A stretch of 64,000 nucleotides of DNA from positions 1,364,001-1,428,000 of the forward strand of contig JAKVCS010000003.1 in NCBI GenBank assembly GCA_022448365.1, read 5' to 3'. The notes below the pieces were generated by a model. It searched no databases and was not told the origin of the DNA. It saw only the letters and a list, made by a program, of their open reading frames with translations. Made by a program: the position numbers and the translations under genes. Positions 8,862 through 17,520 of this stretch are shown here, one piece after another. The stretch comes from Saccharospirillaceae bacterium. Its GTDB lineage: Bacteria; Pseudomonadota; Gammaproteobacteria; Pseudomonadales; Oceanobacteraceae. The stretch's first letter is position 1. Every line of letters begins with the position of its first letter.

Positions 8862-11800
8862 TTAATTTGTGACTTCGCGCCAATAAATAACCCGGTCATG
8901 ACCCCGATAAACACCAAACGTCGCGGTCGCGGACGGATTTTCAAAACTGCCATTACCGTCATAATCACCTTCCAACCAGACTGGCGCATCATAGGTCACT
9001 ACGCCGCTACCGGTGTTTGGTGTGGGTGCGGCCAATTCAATATTCGATTTTCCGCCAATCAAACTGCTGCTACCGGCAACCACAGAAGATATGCTAGTAA
9101 TACTGGCATTCGCTGAGCTATAACTTGTGCAGCTGTCATCTTGATTGAAAATATAACCACTGCCGGAAAAATACTCCGCTTGTAATGGCATGTTCAAGTT
9201 CACCACTTCGGGGCCGTAGCTGTCTTTTAAAAAGAGACGACCAAAGCGAATCTGCTGGTTTCCTGCCGGCTCAATGGCTGGCACACTGCCGGACTGAGTC
9301 ACATTGTCGGAATCCCGGACTTCATCCAGAATAATTTCCAGATCCGGAGTAAACGGTGCAACCTGTGCCAGCAATTCTTTTGTATAAGTAAACAGATCAC
9401 CGCTGCTGAGCTGATATTCCACCTGGCCGGAGGCTGGGTTATCAATATTAATGGTGCCGTTGTTAAACGTTGATGTTAAGGCAATATCAGTACCGTCGGT
9501 GCGGTTCGCTGTGGTATCGGCAGTCAAACTCTGAAACGACACATCATTATTTACCAGCTTCATAAACTCGGCTGTTCGAGTGTAGTTAGTGGTCGCAGAT
9601 CCACCAGCATTGCGGGCTTCGAAAATCAACGTCGGAGCAATCAACCAATTAATGTCCTGACCGCTGTAACTGAATGATGTTGCGCTGTTACAAAACGGTG
9701 CTAATGATCCATTGTCATCAACCGTCACAGCAAATGATGCGGGAATAAACCGACCGACATTCGATAATGTGTCAGTGGCAACGGTTACTCCATAATAATT
9801 AGCGGGAGCGCTGATTAAGTTAAAAACACCGACCTCTGACACCGATTGCGATAATGCCTTTGTGCCATTATCAATGTTGTCAATCGTCAGACTTGTGACC
9901 CCCAGGACACCCAGTGCGCCACCCGATGGCGCAACCAGTGTGTGAGTTAGATTCGTTGTCCCGATATAGTCCGTTGCTGTTGCACCATTACTGCACTGAG
10001 CAGTAGCAGTCACCGAAAACCCGGAGCCCGCTGCGACAAACGCACTGCAACTGCCATCTGCTGAAGAGCAGCTACTGTTTGCAGTACTGATGGCTAAATC
10101 GACGCGCGCGGGTGAAACCACAAAAGGACCGACACTACCGGTCAGATTGTCTGGCAGCGGCGCGGTACCGTAAGGCGGTTCATCGTGTTTGAAATTAAGA
10201 GAGGTAATCTGGGCGGTATTCGGATATTGCAGCGATACATTAGATACCCCATTGACGAAATTCAGCGTCAGATTATTACTACCCGGTTCAGTTTGATCAC
10301 TGACACTTGTGCTATTGACGACAATGGCTGAGGAGGCTAATTCCGTTCCTGCACTGCCAGGATTATATTCCGCGGCAAACCAGGATTTAAAATCTTTGTT
10401 ACCACTGAACCCCTCCAGCACCTGACACGGTGTTCCCGACGCATCCTGGCCAATGGCAGTTATGCTGAATGATGTCGAGCCGCCGCAGACAAAGTCGGCT
10501 GCATTAGTGACGGTAAAACCATTAGCACGAAAAGCGGTTTCACTGGTTGAGGTGGATGAAACAGACGCTGCAGTGTCGCTGGCGATAACCGCGACGTTGT
10601 TATTTTCATTCTGATGAAACAGATAAACCGTCGTCACCCCCGATTCACTGCCGTCGAGCGTTACACTACTGATATCGCTGCCGCCCGAAGACGCTGCATA
10701 AAACTCAGACTGAGAGGCTTCAGAGCTGGATAAGTTAATGGTACCAGCATAATCATCTTTGGTTGTTAGAGCGTCGTCACACATCGCCGTAATCTGAATC
10801 GCCGCTCTTGAGATTGGGCAAGCCAGAGAGTAATTTGGCTGAGAGATGTTAAATGACCCTAACGTGCAAGAAGCGGGTTCACACAGGCCACCAAAATCCG
10901 TATTGCTGAGAGACGATGGCAAATAATACACATTGTTATCGCGCCCCAGAACAACACTCGCACCAGCCATCGCCCCATATAAATAAGAATCACGATTCAG
11001 CTCAAGATTGCCCCCTGAATAAACCGTACCACTGATTGTTGCATCGCGCTGAAATTCAAGATTTCCATACGCATAAATCAACAATTGAGAAGCATCACGG
11101 GCCTGCCCGGCTGCGGCAGAGTTGGCTAACAGATCCCGATTGATATTTGTATCGGTTTGTACATAAATGCGTACTGTTCCGGTACCGATAACATTGATGG
11201 TATTTGCATTGCCTAAATCAAGGTCGCGTATCCAATAATTACCCGCCACCAGATTAATAATCGTATTGCTTCCCGTCACCAACCGGTCGATATAAAAATC
11301 CGTCTGACCGGTGAATGTCCCCAATATCGCCGAATTACCAACGCTGATGGTTCGGTATTGGTTTGTCACTGCACCAATCGCATTATTGCCGGAATTAGGA
11401 ATCGTAACATCCGTGGTAAAACTGCTGGTATCTGGGAATGTGGGGGCATCCGTGGTTGGTACCGGCGTCGAATTTTCCTGGCATTCTACAGCAACACAAC
11501 TGCGATTCGACGATGCACCATCGATATTCACAGCTATCGTATTCAACCTGTCATCCGGACTGAAGAACAAACGACTGTCACGACCAAAGGTGATTTCCCC
11601 CGTTGCCGAGTGAGTACTGATGCCATCAGGGAAGCTACTGACACATAAGTTAGCAGATCCACACGGACGTGTTTGATCAATTAGTTCAGCCACCTGGGTT
11701 TGCGTCAGGAACTGGTCAAAAATATTAACTTCATCAATATCACCATTGAAGAATCGGCCGGCGAAGTTCTGGTCGCTGCCAATTTGCACCGGATCTGAAT

Positions 11801-12956
11801 TCTGACGTAAATTTTCATTAAATGTCGCTGAGCCAGATGGCGTTCCATTAATATAAACAACCTGGTTTCCAGGTTCATAGCTGACAACAACATGAGTCCA
11901 GGTATCGGCTGAAATTGTCGTACTGGAATTAATCTGTCGGGTCGTACCAGAGGAACTATTCCACCACCAATTAATCTGGCCACTGGGGTTTACATGAAAC
12001 TCATAATTTTCATCTTTAGATAAAATTGTTTTGAAGCCAGAAGACGGAATCGAATCAATTTTTATCCAGGCAGCGGCAGCAAAACTTGACTCAAAATCCA
12101 ACAGATTATTGTCAGGGACTTCAACATATTGACTGGCTCCGCTAAATTCACCGTATCGACAACTGCCAACCACACCAGGTACTGCGGGCAAAGCATCCTG
12201 AGTATTGAGAGCATTAAAAGCACTGCCATTGAGGTTATTTCCGGAACTATCCGTTACCTCTCCGGGCGTTCCATCAAAAGACGCCTCATCGAAACGATAG
12301 CTGGCTACCGGCTCAGGCAGAACCAGTAAGTTATTGCGGAATAGCAAATCAAAACTTGTTTCAACACTGACCTGATTAAATGAATACTGAATCGCATCAG
12401 AGTCATCAATCTCCAGACCAATCGTTGCACTCTGACCGTTTACTGTATTGTTGTTGTAGCGGTAACGAATATCTCCGTTTTCATACAGAACAACCTGGAA
12501 GTCGTATCTCAGGTTATTTGAATAAGCCCGGACATTTGTCCAGTTAACAATCAGTTTTCGGTTCGGTGCCGTACCAGAATTACCATAGGTTACCTGGCTA
12601 CTGCCATCATCAACCAAATCATCCCAATAAACCGCAATTATCCGGTCCCCTTCGTCCGTTGGTAACTGTTCGTTACGGTAATCCCGATGTAATCGCTGGT
12701 CTGGTCCAAATTGCAACATGCCGTTGGTGAGAATACGCACCTGGCTGTACTGCGTATTATCGAAGGTAAAGTTAAAGCCAATGTTCACGACCACTTTGTC
12801 ATCATCATTGGGATAGCCTGTGTCTGTATTATCCCAGGAGACGACGTTGACAACATCAGGGACATCGAGTGCCGTAGCCTCAAGCTCGGTTAATTCATAG
12901 CTTGCGAGAAGCTCAGATGAAAACAGCACCAGAAGAAGCAGTAAAGACCGTATCAT
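8862..12956 (-). CDS. mshQ: MSHA biogenesis protein MshQ, LamG-containing surface protein
   Basis: A 1364-residue exported protein at the distal end of the pilus operon. A signal peptide (residues 1-18) precedes a nidogen-like region (about 30-215, GDRIIAVYWDDLVDD, YDFQVVLYENGDIRYRYNN). A concanavalin/LamG-like domain follows (about 215-420, SKDENYEFHVNPSGQ, TWTHVVVSYEPGNQVVYINGT), then a long Ser/Thr/Asn-rich region and a C-terminal DUF6701-like segment typical of MshQ. It probably acts outside the cell as a pilus-tip or adhesion component, by analogy with PilY1; the exact role is unproven. ATGA overlap with mshP shows co-translation. Its size and repeat-poor adhesin-like composition agree with the family. 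Confidence 0.88.
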   Translation of the reverse strand: MIRSLLLLLVLFSSELLASYELTELEATALDVPDVVNVVSWDNTDTGYPNDDDKVVVNIGFNFTFDNTQYSQVRILTNGMLQFGPDQRLHRDYRNEQLPTDEGDRIIAVYWDDLVDDGSSQVTYGNSGTAPNRKLIVNWTNVRAYSNNLRYDFQVVLYENGDIRYRYNNNTVNGQSATIGLEIDDSDAIQYSFNQVSVETSFDLLFRNNLLVLPEPVASYRFDEASFDGTPGEVTDSSGNNLNGSAFNALNTQDALPAVPGVVGSCRYGEFSGASQYVEVPDNNLLDFESSFAAAAWIKIDSIPSSGFKTILSKDENYEFHVNPSGQINWWWNSSSGTTRQINSSTTISADTWTHVVVSYEPGNQVVYINGTPSGSATFNENLRQNSDPVQIGSDQNFAGRFFNGDIDEVNIFDQFLTQTQVAELIDQTRPCGSANLCVSSFPDGISTHSATGEITFGRDSRLFFSPDDRLNTIAVNIDGASSNRSCVAVECQENSTPVPTTDAPTFPDTSSFTTDVTIPNSGNNAIGAVTNQYRTISVGNSAILGTFTGQTDFYIDRLVTGSNTIINLVAGNYWIRDLDLGNANTINVIGTGTVRIYVQTDTNINRDLLANSAAAGQARDASQLLIYAYGNLEFQRDATISGTVYSGGNLELNRDSYLYGAMAGASVVLGRDNNVYYLPSSLSNTDFGGLCEPASCTLGSFNISQPNYSLACPISRAAIQITAMCDDALTTKDDYAGTINLSSSEASQSEFYAASSGGSDISSVTLDGSESGVTTVYLFHQNENNNVAVIASDTAASVSSTSTSETAFRANGFTVTNAADFVCGGSTSFSITAIGQDASGTPCQVLEGFSGNKDFKSWFAAEYNPGSAGTELASSAIVVNSTSVSDQTEPGSNNLTLNFVNGVSNVSLQYPNTAQITSLNFKHDEPPYGTAPLPDNLTGSVGPFVVSPARVDLAISTANSSCSSADGSCSAFVAAGSGFSVTATAQCSNGATATDYIGTTNLTHTLVAPSGGALGVLGVTSLTIDNIDNGTKALSQSVSEVGVFNLISAPANYYGVTVATDTLSNVGRFIPASFAVTVDDNGSLAPFCNSATSFSYSGQDINWLIAPTLIFEARNAGGSATTNYTRTAEFMKLVNNDVSFQSLTADTTANRTDGTDIALTSTFNNGTINIDNPASGQVEYQLSSGDLFTYTKELLAQVAPFTPDLEIILDEVRDSDNVTQSGSVPAIEPAGNQQIRFGRLFLKDSYGPEVVNLNMPLQAEYFSGSGYIFNQDDSCTSYSSANASITSISSVVAGSSSLIGGKSNIELAAPTPNTGSGVVTYDAPVWLEGDYDGNGSFENPSATATFGVYRGHDRVIYWREVTN

Positions 12957-13369
12957 TTTGCCCTCACTTCAATCTGTCGTTGTGCCCGGTCAATGCCGGT
13001 GCCACAGACTCCGGTACTGGACAATGTGTAATAAGTTTCACTATTAACGGTCACAGAACTGCAAACAACGCTGGCGCTGCAGTTACCGAGTCCCGCGGCT
13101 GTAAAATTGCGCTGGTAGAAAAAAGGCGAGGTTGCACAGCTTCTGCCTGCACTGCCATCCGGTGGCAACAACAGATTCAGTGCAACCTGAATACCTGACT
13201 CAGCACTGTAAAATGCCCGACTGGACTGAATCTGCAAGGTCATCCCTTCAGCAGAGTTACGCTGAATATTGCTCATTGCTGCAATAATTAACGCTAAAAT
13301 CGTCACAACAAAGATTGCAGCCGGTAATCCAAATCCTTGCTGCTTTGGTAAATGAAATTCAGGGGACAT
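12953..13369 (-). CDS. mshP: MSHA biogenesis protein MshP (PilX-like)
   Basis: A 138-residue minor-pilin-operon protein. The N-terminus QQGFGLPAAIFVVTILALI resembles PilX/MshP: a short leader and one hydrophobic helix with Gly-Phe at the likely cleavage point but no Glu at position 5 of the mature protein, as is usual for PilX-type proteins. A Cys-containing periplasmic domain follows (CATS, NCSASVVC, GVCGTGID). Its start lies 11 bp inside the end of mshO, and its stop overlaps the mshQ start. In homologous pili these proteins help prime assembly and place the tip adhesin, here plausibly MshQ. Confidence 0.85.
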   Translation of the reverse strand: MSPEFHLPKQQGFGLPAAIFVVTILALIIAAMSNIQRNSAEGMTLQIQSSRAFYSAESGIQVALNLLLPPDGSAGRSCATSPFFYQRNFTAAGLGNCSASVVCSSVTVNSETYYTLSSTGVCGTGIDRAQRQIEVRAK

Positions 13370-14171
13370 TACGTATGTGAACCTCCTGAACTAAATCCAT
13401 TGTGTCACCGTTGCGGGTATTCTGTAATTGATATTGAAACGTCACAACGCCATTACGGACAAGGGTCGCCGCATTAATCTGGAAGCTTAACGAGTTAGTC
13501 ACAAGGGGAAAGGCCAGCACCTCGCGTCCACCAGCAAAGTCTGTCGGTAATGAAGCAATAAGATTGGCCACGTTGGCGATGAAACCATAACCAGAAAACC
13601 GATATAAAAAATTACCCTGCTGGCAAATGGCGACTGGTGTAGCCGATAAGTAAAAGCGATCAACCGGTGAAGCGTTACTGAAAGTATGAGTAGGAGAAAG
13701 AGCAACGGATACTGGATTACCAGTGGCAACGGAGTTTCCTTCAGGCAACGTCTCTGACACTGTCGTGATAGCGCCGGGGTTCGACAAATCGTATAGATTG
13801 TTGTCCGCCAATGGGTAAACGGAGACATACCCATTAATCTCCTGAGTCATCGAGTACGGCACCGCCTGAAAAGATGCTGTCGGACTGCCCGTAGTCAGAC
13901 TGGTGTAAGTTGAAGCAGCAACAACTGGCATATATTCCACGCAGCGATTATCCGCCGTTGTGCGAATGCTGCCGGGTAAAGCGTCGCGCAAAGCGCGTGT
14001 TATTTGTTCGTTAATAATGGCCGAACTTGCGGCCAACTGCTGACGTCCGGCTGTGTCAATGACAGACTGTGACGAGTGTCGGATAAACTGAACAGAAACG
14101 GCCCCGACAATCGAAATAATGACAATCACCATCACCAGTTCAACCAGCGTAAACCCGCGTTGTCTGATCAT
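13359..14171 (-). CDS. mshO: MSHA minor prepilin MshO (PilW-like)
   Basis: A 270-residue type IV prepilin-like protein. The short leader MIRQR is followed by the prepilin peptidase site and helix GFTLVELVMVIVIISIVGAVS, with Glu5 present in the mature protein. A large periplasmic beta-rich domain follows. It resembles PilW/MshO minor pilins of the initiation complex. Its ATG shares one base with the mshD stop (TGATG). Confidence 0.9.
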   Translation of the reverse strand: MIRQRGFTLVELVMVIVIISIVGAVSVQFIRHSSQSVIDTAGRQQLAASSAIINEQITRALRDALPGSIRTTADNRCVEYMPVVAASTYTSLTTGSPTASFQAVPYSMTQEINGYVSVYPLADNNLYDLSNPGAITTVSETLPEGNSVATGNPVSVALSPTHTFSNASPVDRFYLSATPVAICQQGNFLYRFSGYGFIANVANLIASLPTDFAGGREVLAFPLVTNSLSFQINAATLVRNGVVTFQYQLQNTRNGDTMDLVQEVHIRNVP

Positions 14172-14671
14172 CAGAAATTGCCCTTGTAAGCACTGACAAT
14201 ACTGCTGTTACCTATCGGATCAGTGATGGTTATCTGCACCAGCTTACTGCCGTTGGTGTTAGCGCCCACGGAACCATCGCAGCTTACGCTAACAGTAACC
14301 GTGTAATTGTTGTACAGTGCTGCCAGATTACTGTTGATGGTTGCCGGACTCTCATTAAGACCATTAAAGTCATCTACATCATCGTAGTTATCACGACCTT
14401 CCCCGTCGTCGGTTATCCGACAATTGCCAGTGTAGGTTGGCGCCCCACCGCTACCGGTCGCTTCGTCAAAATTCTTTGACAGGACTTCATCCATATACAG
14501 CTGTGCAAGATCAAGCGCACGACTTTGCACCAGAACATTACTATTACGACCAGTAATAACAGAGAAGCTCGACAGGCTGGCAACCAGAGCGACAGAGATA
14601 ATCACAATGGTGATAACAAGCTCGATCAGAGTCACACCGCGGCTACTGTTACGAGAGCGTTGAAGGATCAT
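14171..14671 (-). CDS. mshD: MSHA minor prepilin MshD (PilV-like)
   Basis: A 166-residue prepilin-like protein. The leader MILQRSRNSSR is followed by GVTLIELVITIVIISVALVASL, a canonical prepilin helix with Glu5. The PilV-like QSRALDLAQLYMDEVLSKNFDEA segment follows, then a disulfide-capable domain with two Cys. It is predicted to be a minor pilin in the inner membrane and pilus tip complex. There is a 40-bp gap to mshC and a one-base overlap with mshO. Confidence 0.9.
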   Translation of the reverse strand: MILQRSRNSSRGVTLIELVITIVIISVALVASLSSFSVITGRNSNVLVQSRALDLAQLYMDEVLSKNFDEATGSGGAPTYTGNCRITDDGEGRDNYDDVDDFNGLNESPATINSNLAALYNNYTVTVSVSCDGSVGANTNGSKLVQITITDPIGNSSIVSAYKGNF

Positions 14672-14711
14672 TGGCTATCTCCCGTATTTAACAGGCCTAT
14701 GAGAGTCAGCG

Positions 14712-15185
14712 TTAAGGCTGGCACGAACCGGTGTAGGCAAAACCGGTAGAGGCGAGACAAAAGGCATAGCTGTTGTCTGCAGCAAATAAGAACTGACGAT
14801 TAACTCCCGTTTCCGCATCAGAGTTGTAACTGACAGCCTGGCTTGCACCATTCACCATCAGACTACCATCGACAGAGAGCGATGCTCCGGCGCGATCAAC
14901 GGTGCGCTGTTGGTAGACTATCTGCCCCGTACCACTTCCCTGAACCAGATCTAACTGCCAGGCATCGGAATTTTGAGAGATCGTAAGCGTAACGGTATTG
15001 TTGCTGGCGTCGGCGAGAGCCCGCTTTTGCGCCAACAGCGCCATGGCTAAAAACTGATCGCGGGCCGCAAATGCGCTGAACACTCCCTGGTTAGTAAAAA
15101 GGCTACTGCCGATGGCACTTAAGATGCCAATCAGCAGTATGACCATGACCAGCTCAACCAGGGTGAATCCCTTCGCATGTCGCAT
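14712..15185 (-). CDS. mshC: MSHA minor prepilin MshC
   Basis: A 157-residue pseudopilin. The start was placed at ATG 15185 so that the six-residue leader MRHAKG directly precedes FTLVELVMVILLIGILSAIG with Glu5; the frame is open further upstream but that part overlaps mshA and does not look like a leader. The C-terminal region has two Cys (FCLASTGFAYTGSC), suitable for a disulfide loop. It lies 13 bp after the major pilin gene, with a poor ribosome site, consistent with lower expression than mshA. Confidence 0.88.
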   Translation of the reverse strand: MRHAKGFTLVELVMVILLIGILSAIGSSLFTNQGVFSAFAARDQFLAMALLAQKRALADASNNTVTLTISQNSDAWQLDLVQGSGTGQIVYQQRTVDRAGASLSVDGSLMVNGASQAVSYNSDAETGVNRQFLFAADNSYAFCLASTGFAYTGSCQP

Positions 15186-15193
15186 GTAAGGGT

Positions 15194-15209
15194 GCGGCTT
15201 AACAGCCGC
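15194..15209 (-). other. Hairpin spanning the mshA stop codon
   Basis: GCGGCT (15194-15199) and AGCCGC (15204-15209) form a perfect 6-bp stem around a 4-base loop that includes part of the mshA TAA stop. There is no T-tract, so it is not a clear terminator. It may protect the mshA message or lower read-through into mshC. Confidence 0.42.
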
Positions 15210-15657
15210 TGGCACCGGCGCCAGTGAGCGCACTCACCACACCATCGACCTGGGTATAAGTAAAGCTGCACGTTCCCAGGGTCACCGTCAGAACACCCGC
15301 GGCGTGTGCCAGTGTGTAGTCATTGCTGCTCAATTGAGCGGCTTCGGCCAGACCAAAAGTAGCTGTGCCTGAGGTAACCTCATTACTATCAGCCGCTGGG
15401 TAACCATTTGATCCTGTTGGCATCTGAATGGTTACCCCCTCCAAAATAACCGTTGTTCCGGTTCCACCATCGGCCAGCCACTGAGCGTGCGCGATGTTGG
15501 ATGCCGAGCGCGCAGCACCTAATGCACCCTGAATAGAGGCCTCACGAGCCTCACCGCCCAGGTCGGCAAAGCGCGGTAATGCGAAAGCCGAAAGTACACC
15601 AAGAATAACGATTACCATGATCAGTTCGATCAATGTAAAACCCGCTTGTTTTTTCAT
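15199..15657 (-). CDS. mshA: MSHA major pilin MshA
   Basis: A 152-residue major prepilin. The start at ATG 15657 has AGGAG ten bases upstream. The leader MKKQAG is followed by FTLIELIMVIVILGVLSAFALPRFADLGGEA, the typical MshA/type IVa helix with Glu5 and the Pro22 kink. The C-terminal disulfide pair is predicted between the Cys in TLGTCSFTY and the last residue but none. It polymerises into the MSHA pilus used for attachment to surfaces and chitin-like materials in Vibrio and Shewanella. It has the best ribosome site among the pilin genes of the operon, in keeping with its being the main subunit. It is separated from the MshB-like gene by 13 bp. Confidence 0.95.
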   Translation of the reverse strand: MKKQAGFTLIELIMVIVILGVLSAFALPRFADLGGEAREASIQGALGAARSASNIAHAQWLADGGTGTTVILEGVTIQMPTGSNGYPAADSNEVTSGTATFGLAEAAQLSSNDYTLAHAAGVLTVTLGTCSFTYTQVDGVVSALTGAGASGC

Positions 15658-15670
15658 ATTCCGACTCCTG

Positions 15671-16201
15671 CTAATTGTATCGGACTTGCCATTTAATCCG
15701 GCCGTTAGCCGGGCTATATTGAATAAATCTCTCGATATCACTATCGATATAGCGATAGCGACAAACACCGGAATCCATTTCGGCAATAAATTCTGTTGTT
15801 GATTTTTTAAGCCCAGATACTTCAACCTCAGGAGCCCGATCAACCAGCAAAGCCCGCCATAAATCTCGGCATGTAGCCTCGCCGCTGGCTGATCCGTTGT
15901 CCGTATCAGATTGACTGATGCGTTTCTCGGGCCAACCGGAAGATGACATGACGACATCTCCTTTACCAAAAGTCGTCAATGCTCCTTTCGGCTTTCCTGC
16001 GGCGTACCAGGCTTCTCTGGTTAAATACACGGCGGCTTTAAAACTACTACCGACCGCGCGAACTTTTGCGTCCTTTGCGTCTTCAACAACATCAAGCATT
16101 CTTGGTAATGAAACGGTGACTAAGGCGGCCATAACAGACAGCGCAAGCCCTGTCTGCAACAAACTATAACCTTTGTTTTTACCACACAGATCACTATTCA
16201 T
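15671..16201 (-). CDS. mshB: MshB-like pseudopilin with unusual N-terminal motif
   Basis: A 176-residue protein in the mshB position, just before mshA. The start at ATG 16201 gives MNSDLCGKNKG then YSLLQTGLALSVMAALVTVSLPRML. The helix and downstream Pro are pilin-like, but position 5 after the Gly is Gln rather than the Glu that is nearly invariant in pilins. A GTG at 16225 could add eight residues. The soluble part contains two Cys (ATCRDLW, DSGVCRYRY). It is called MshB by position and general shape only; the sequence is divergent. It could be a minor pilin that enters the filament in a special way. Confidence 0.65.
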   Translation of the reverse strand: MNSDLCGKNKGYSLLQTGLALSVMAALVTVSLPRMLDVVEDAKDAKVRAVGSSFKAAVYLTREAWYAAGKPKGALTTFGKGDVVMSSSGWPEKRISQSDTDNGSASGEATCRDLWRALLVDRAPEVEVSGLKKSTTEFIAEMDSGVCRYRYIDSDIERFIQYSPANGRIKWQVRYN

Positions 16202-16297
16202 ATGCTTATCTAAAGAGTAGTCCACTCGGTTTTAGTTTTGGGGCTTAGCTTACGAAATAAAACAATTCTTCCATTACATTTTGTGAGGCAGTTCAAA

Positions 16298-17518
16298 CTA
16301 TCGGGCAGCAGAGCTGAGTTCCCATATTGGTAAGAACACACCCAGTGCTAACACAAGCACTAACACCCCTAAAAACGCCAGTAAAATAGGTTCAACTGCG
16401 TCTGCCAGTTGTTTCAATTCGTAATCCACTTCTTGTTCATAGAAATCTGCCACGTCGCTCAGTAACTTATCGATCGCTCCGGTCTCTTCACCGACCCCCA
16501 TCATCTGAAGAACAAGTGGTGTAAATAAACCCGTGGCTGATGCCGTGTTTGTTAATCGGTCACCACGCTCGACACCCGATAACATGCCGTTAATTGCGTT
16601 TCCGATGAATTTATTACCAACACTCTCCGCTACAATAGACAGGCTTTGCAGGATGGGTACACCAGCGGCCATCATCATCGAGAAAGACCGGGAGAACCGT
16701 GACAAAGCTATCCGTTCGAAGATGCTGCCAATTAAGGGTAATTTGAGTTTTTTGCGATCCCACCACAAACAACCGTGTTCCGTTTTAATGTAACGACGAA
16801 ACATGAACCAACTGGCGGTCACACCAATTCCAATAACAGGCCAGTAGTCCTGCATAAACTGAGAGCTGTACATCAGTATCTGGGTGGCAAATGGCAGATC
16901 AGCCCCCAACTTGGCAAAAACGCTGGTAAAATTCGGGATGACAAACATGGTGATGACAATCATAGCTACGACCATGGCAGCGATAACCATGGTTGGATAA
17001 CGCAGTGCCGATTTGACACGTTTTTTCGTTTCCCTTTCCAGTTCCAGATGAGCAACCAGTTTAATAAGCGCGTCATCCAGATTGCCGGTTGTTTCACCGA
17101 TGTGAATCATACTGATGTAAATTGGCGAGAATACTTTCGGGTATTGCCGAAATGCCGTTGATAAATCAGAGCCATTAATCAGGGAATCGGAGATACCGCG
17201 CAATAGATCTTTCAAAGCCTCATTATTGCTGGACTCTGCAAGACCATTCAGAGCCCGAATAATCGGAATACCTGCTTTTGTTAGGGCATACAGCTGCCGG
17301 GTGAAGAGAATTAACTCATCACTGGATACTTTATCTTTAAAGAGCTTTGTTGATTTTTTATCTTTATTGACCGCCGTATTCGTCGTTTTCTCATCCAAGC
17401 CAGTGACCACGATGCCGCGTTCCTGCAACGTGGTCACTGCAGCAGTCGTACTCACGGCACTGAGACTACCATCCACTTTATTACCCTGAGTGTCGCGCCC
17501 CGTATATACAAACTCCAT
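16298..17518 (-). CDS. mshG: MSHA inner-membrane platform protein MshG
   Basis: A 406-residue member of the type II secretion F (GspF/PilC) family. It has two GspF domains (about residues 70-195 and 270-395) with the expected helices (MVIAAMVVAMIVITMFVIPNF near 170, LLAFLGVLVLVLALGVFLP near the C-terminus). Motifs include RQLYALTKAGIPIIRAL and MMGVGEETGAIDKLL. It is the membrane platform that the MshE ATPase drives to add pilins. The mshE stop is 3 bp upstream. A 96-bp gap without a gene follows before the MshB-like gene, where mshF is found in Vibrio. Confidence 0.95.
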   Translation of the reverse strand: MEFVYTGRDTQGNKVDGSLSAVSTTAAVTTLQERGIVVTGLDEKTTNTAVNKDKKSTKLFKDKVSSDELILFTRQLYALTKAGIPIIRALNGLAESSNNEALKDLLRGISDSLINGSDLSTAFRQYPKVFSPIYISMIHIGETTGNLDDALIKLVAHLELERETKKRVKSALRYPTMVIAAMVVAMIVITMFVIPNFTSVFAKLGADLPFATQILMYSSQFMQDYWPVIGIGVTASWFMFRRYIKTEHGCLWWDRKKLKLPLIGSIFERIALSRFSRSFSMMMAAGVPILQSLSIVAESVGNKFIGNAINGMLSGVERGDRLTNTASATGLFTPLVLQMMGVGEETGAIDKLLSDVADFYEQEVDYELKQLADAVEPILLAFLGVLVLVLALGVFLPIWELSSAAR

Positions 17519-17520
17519 GA

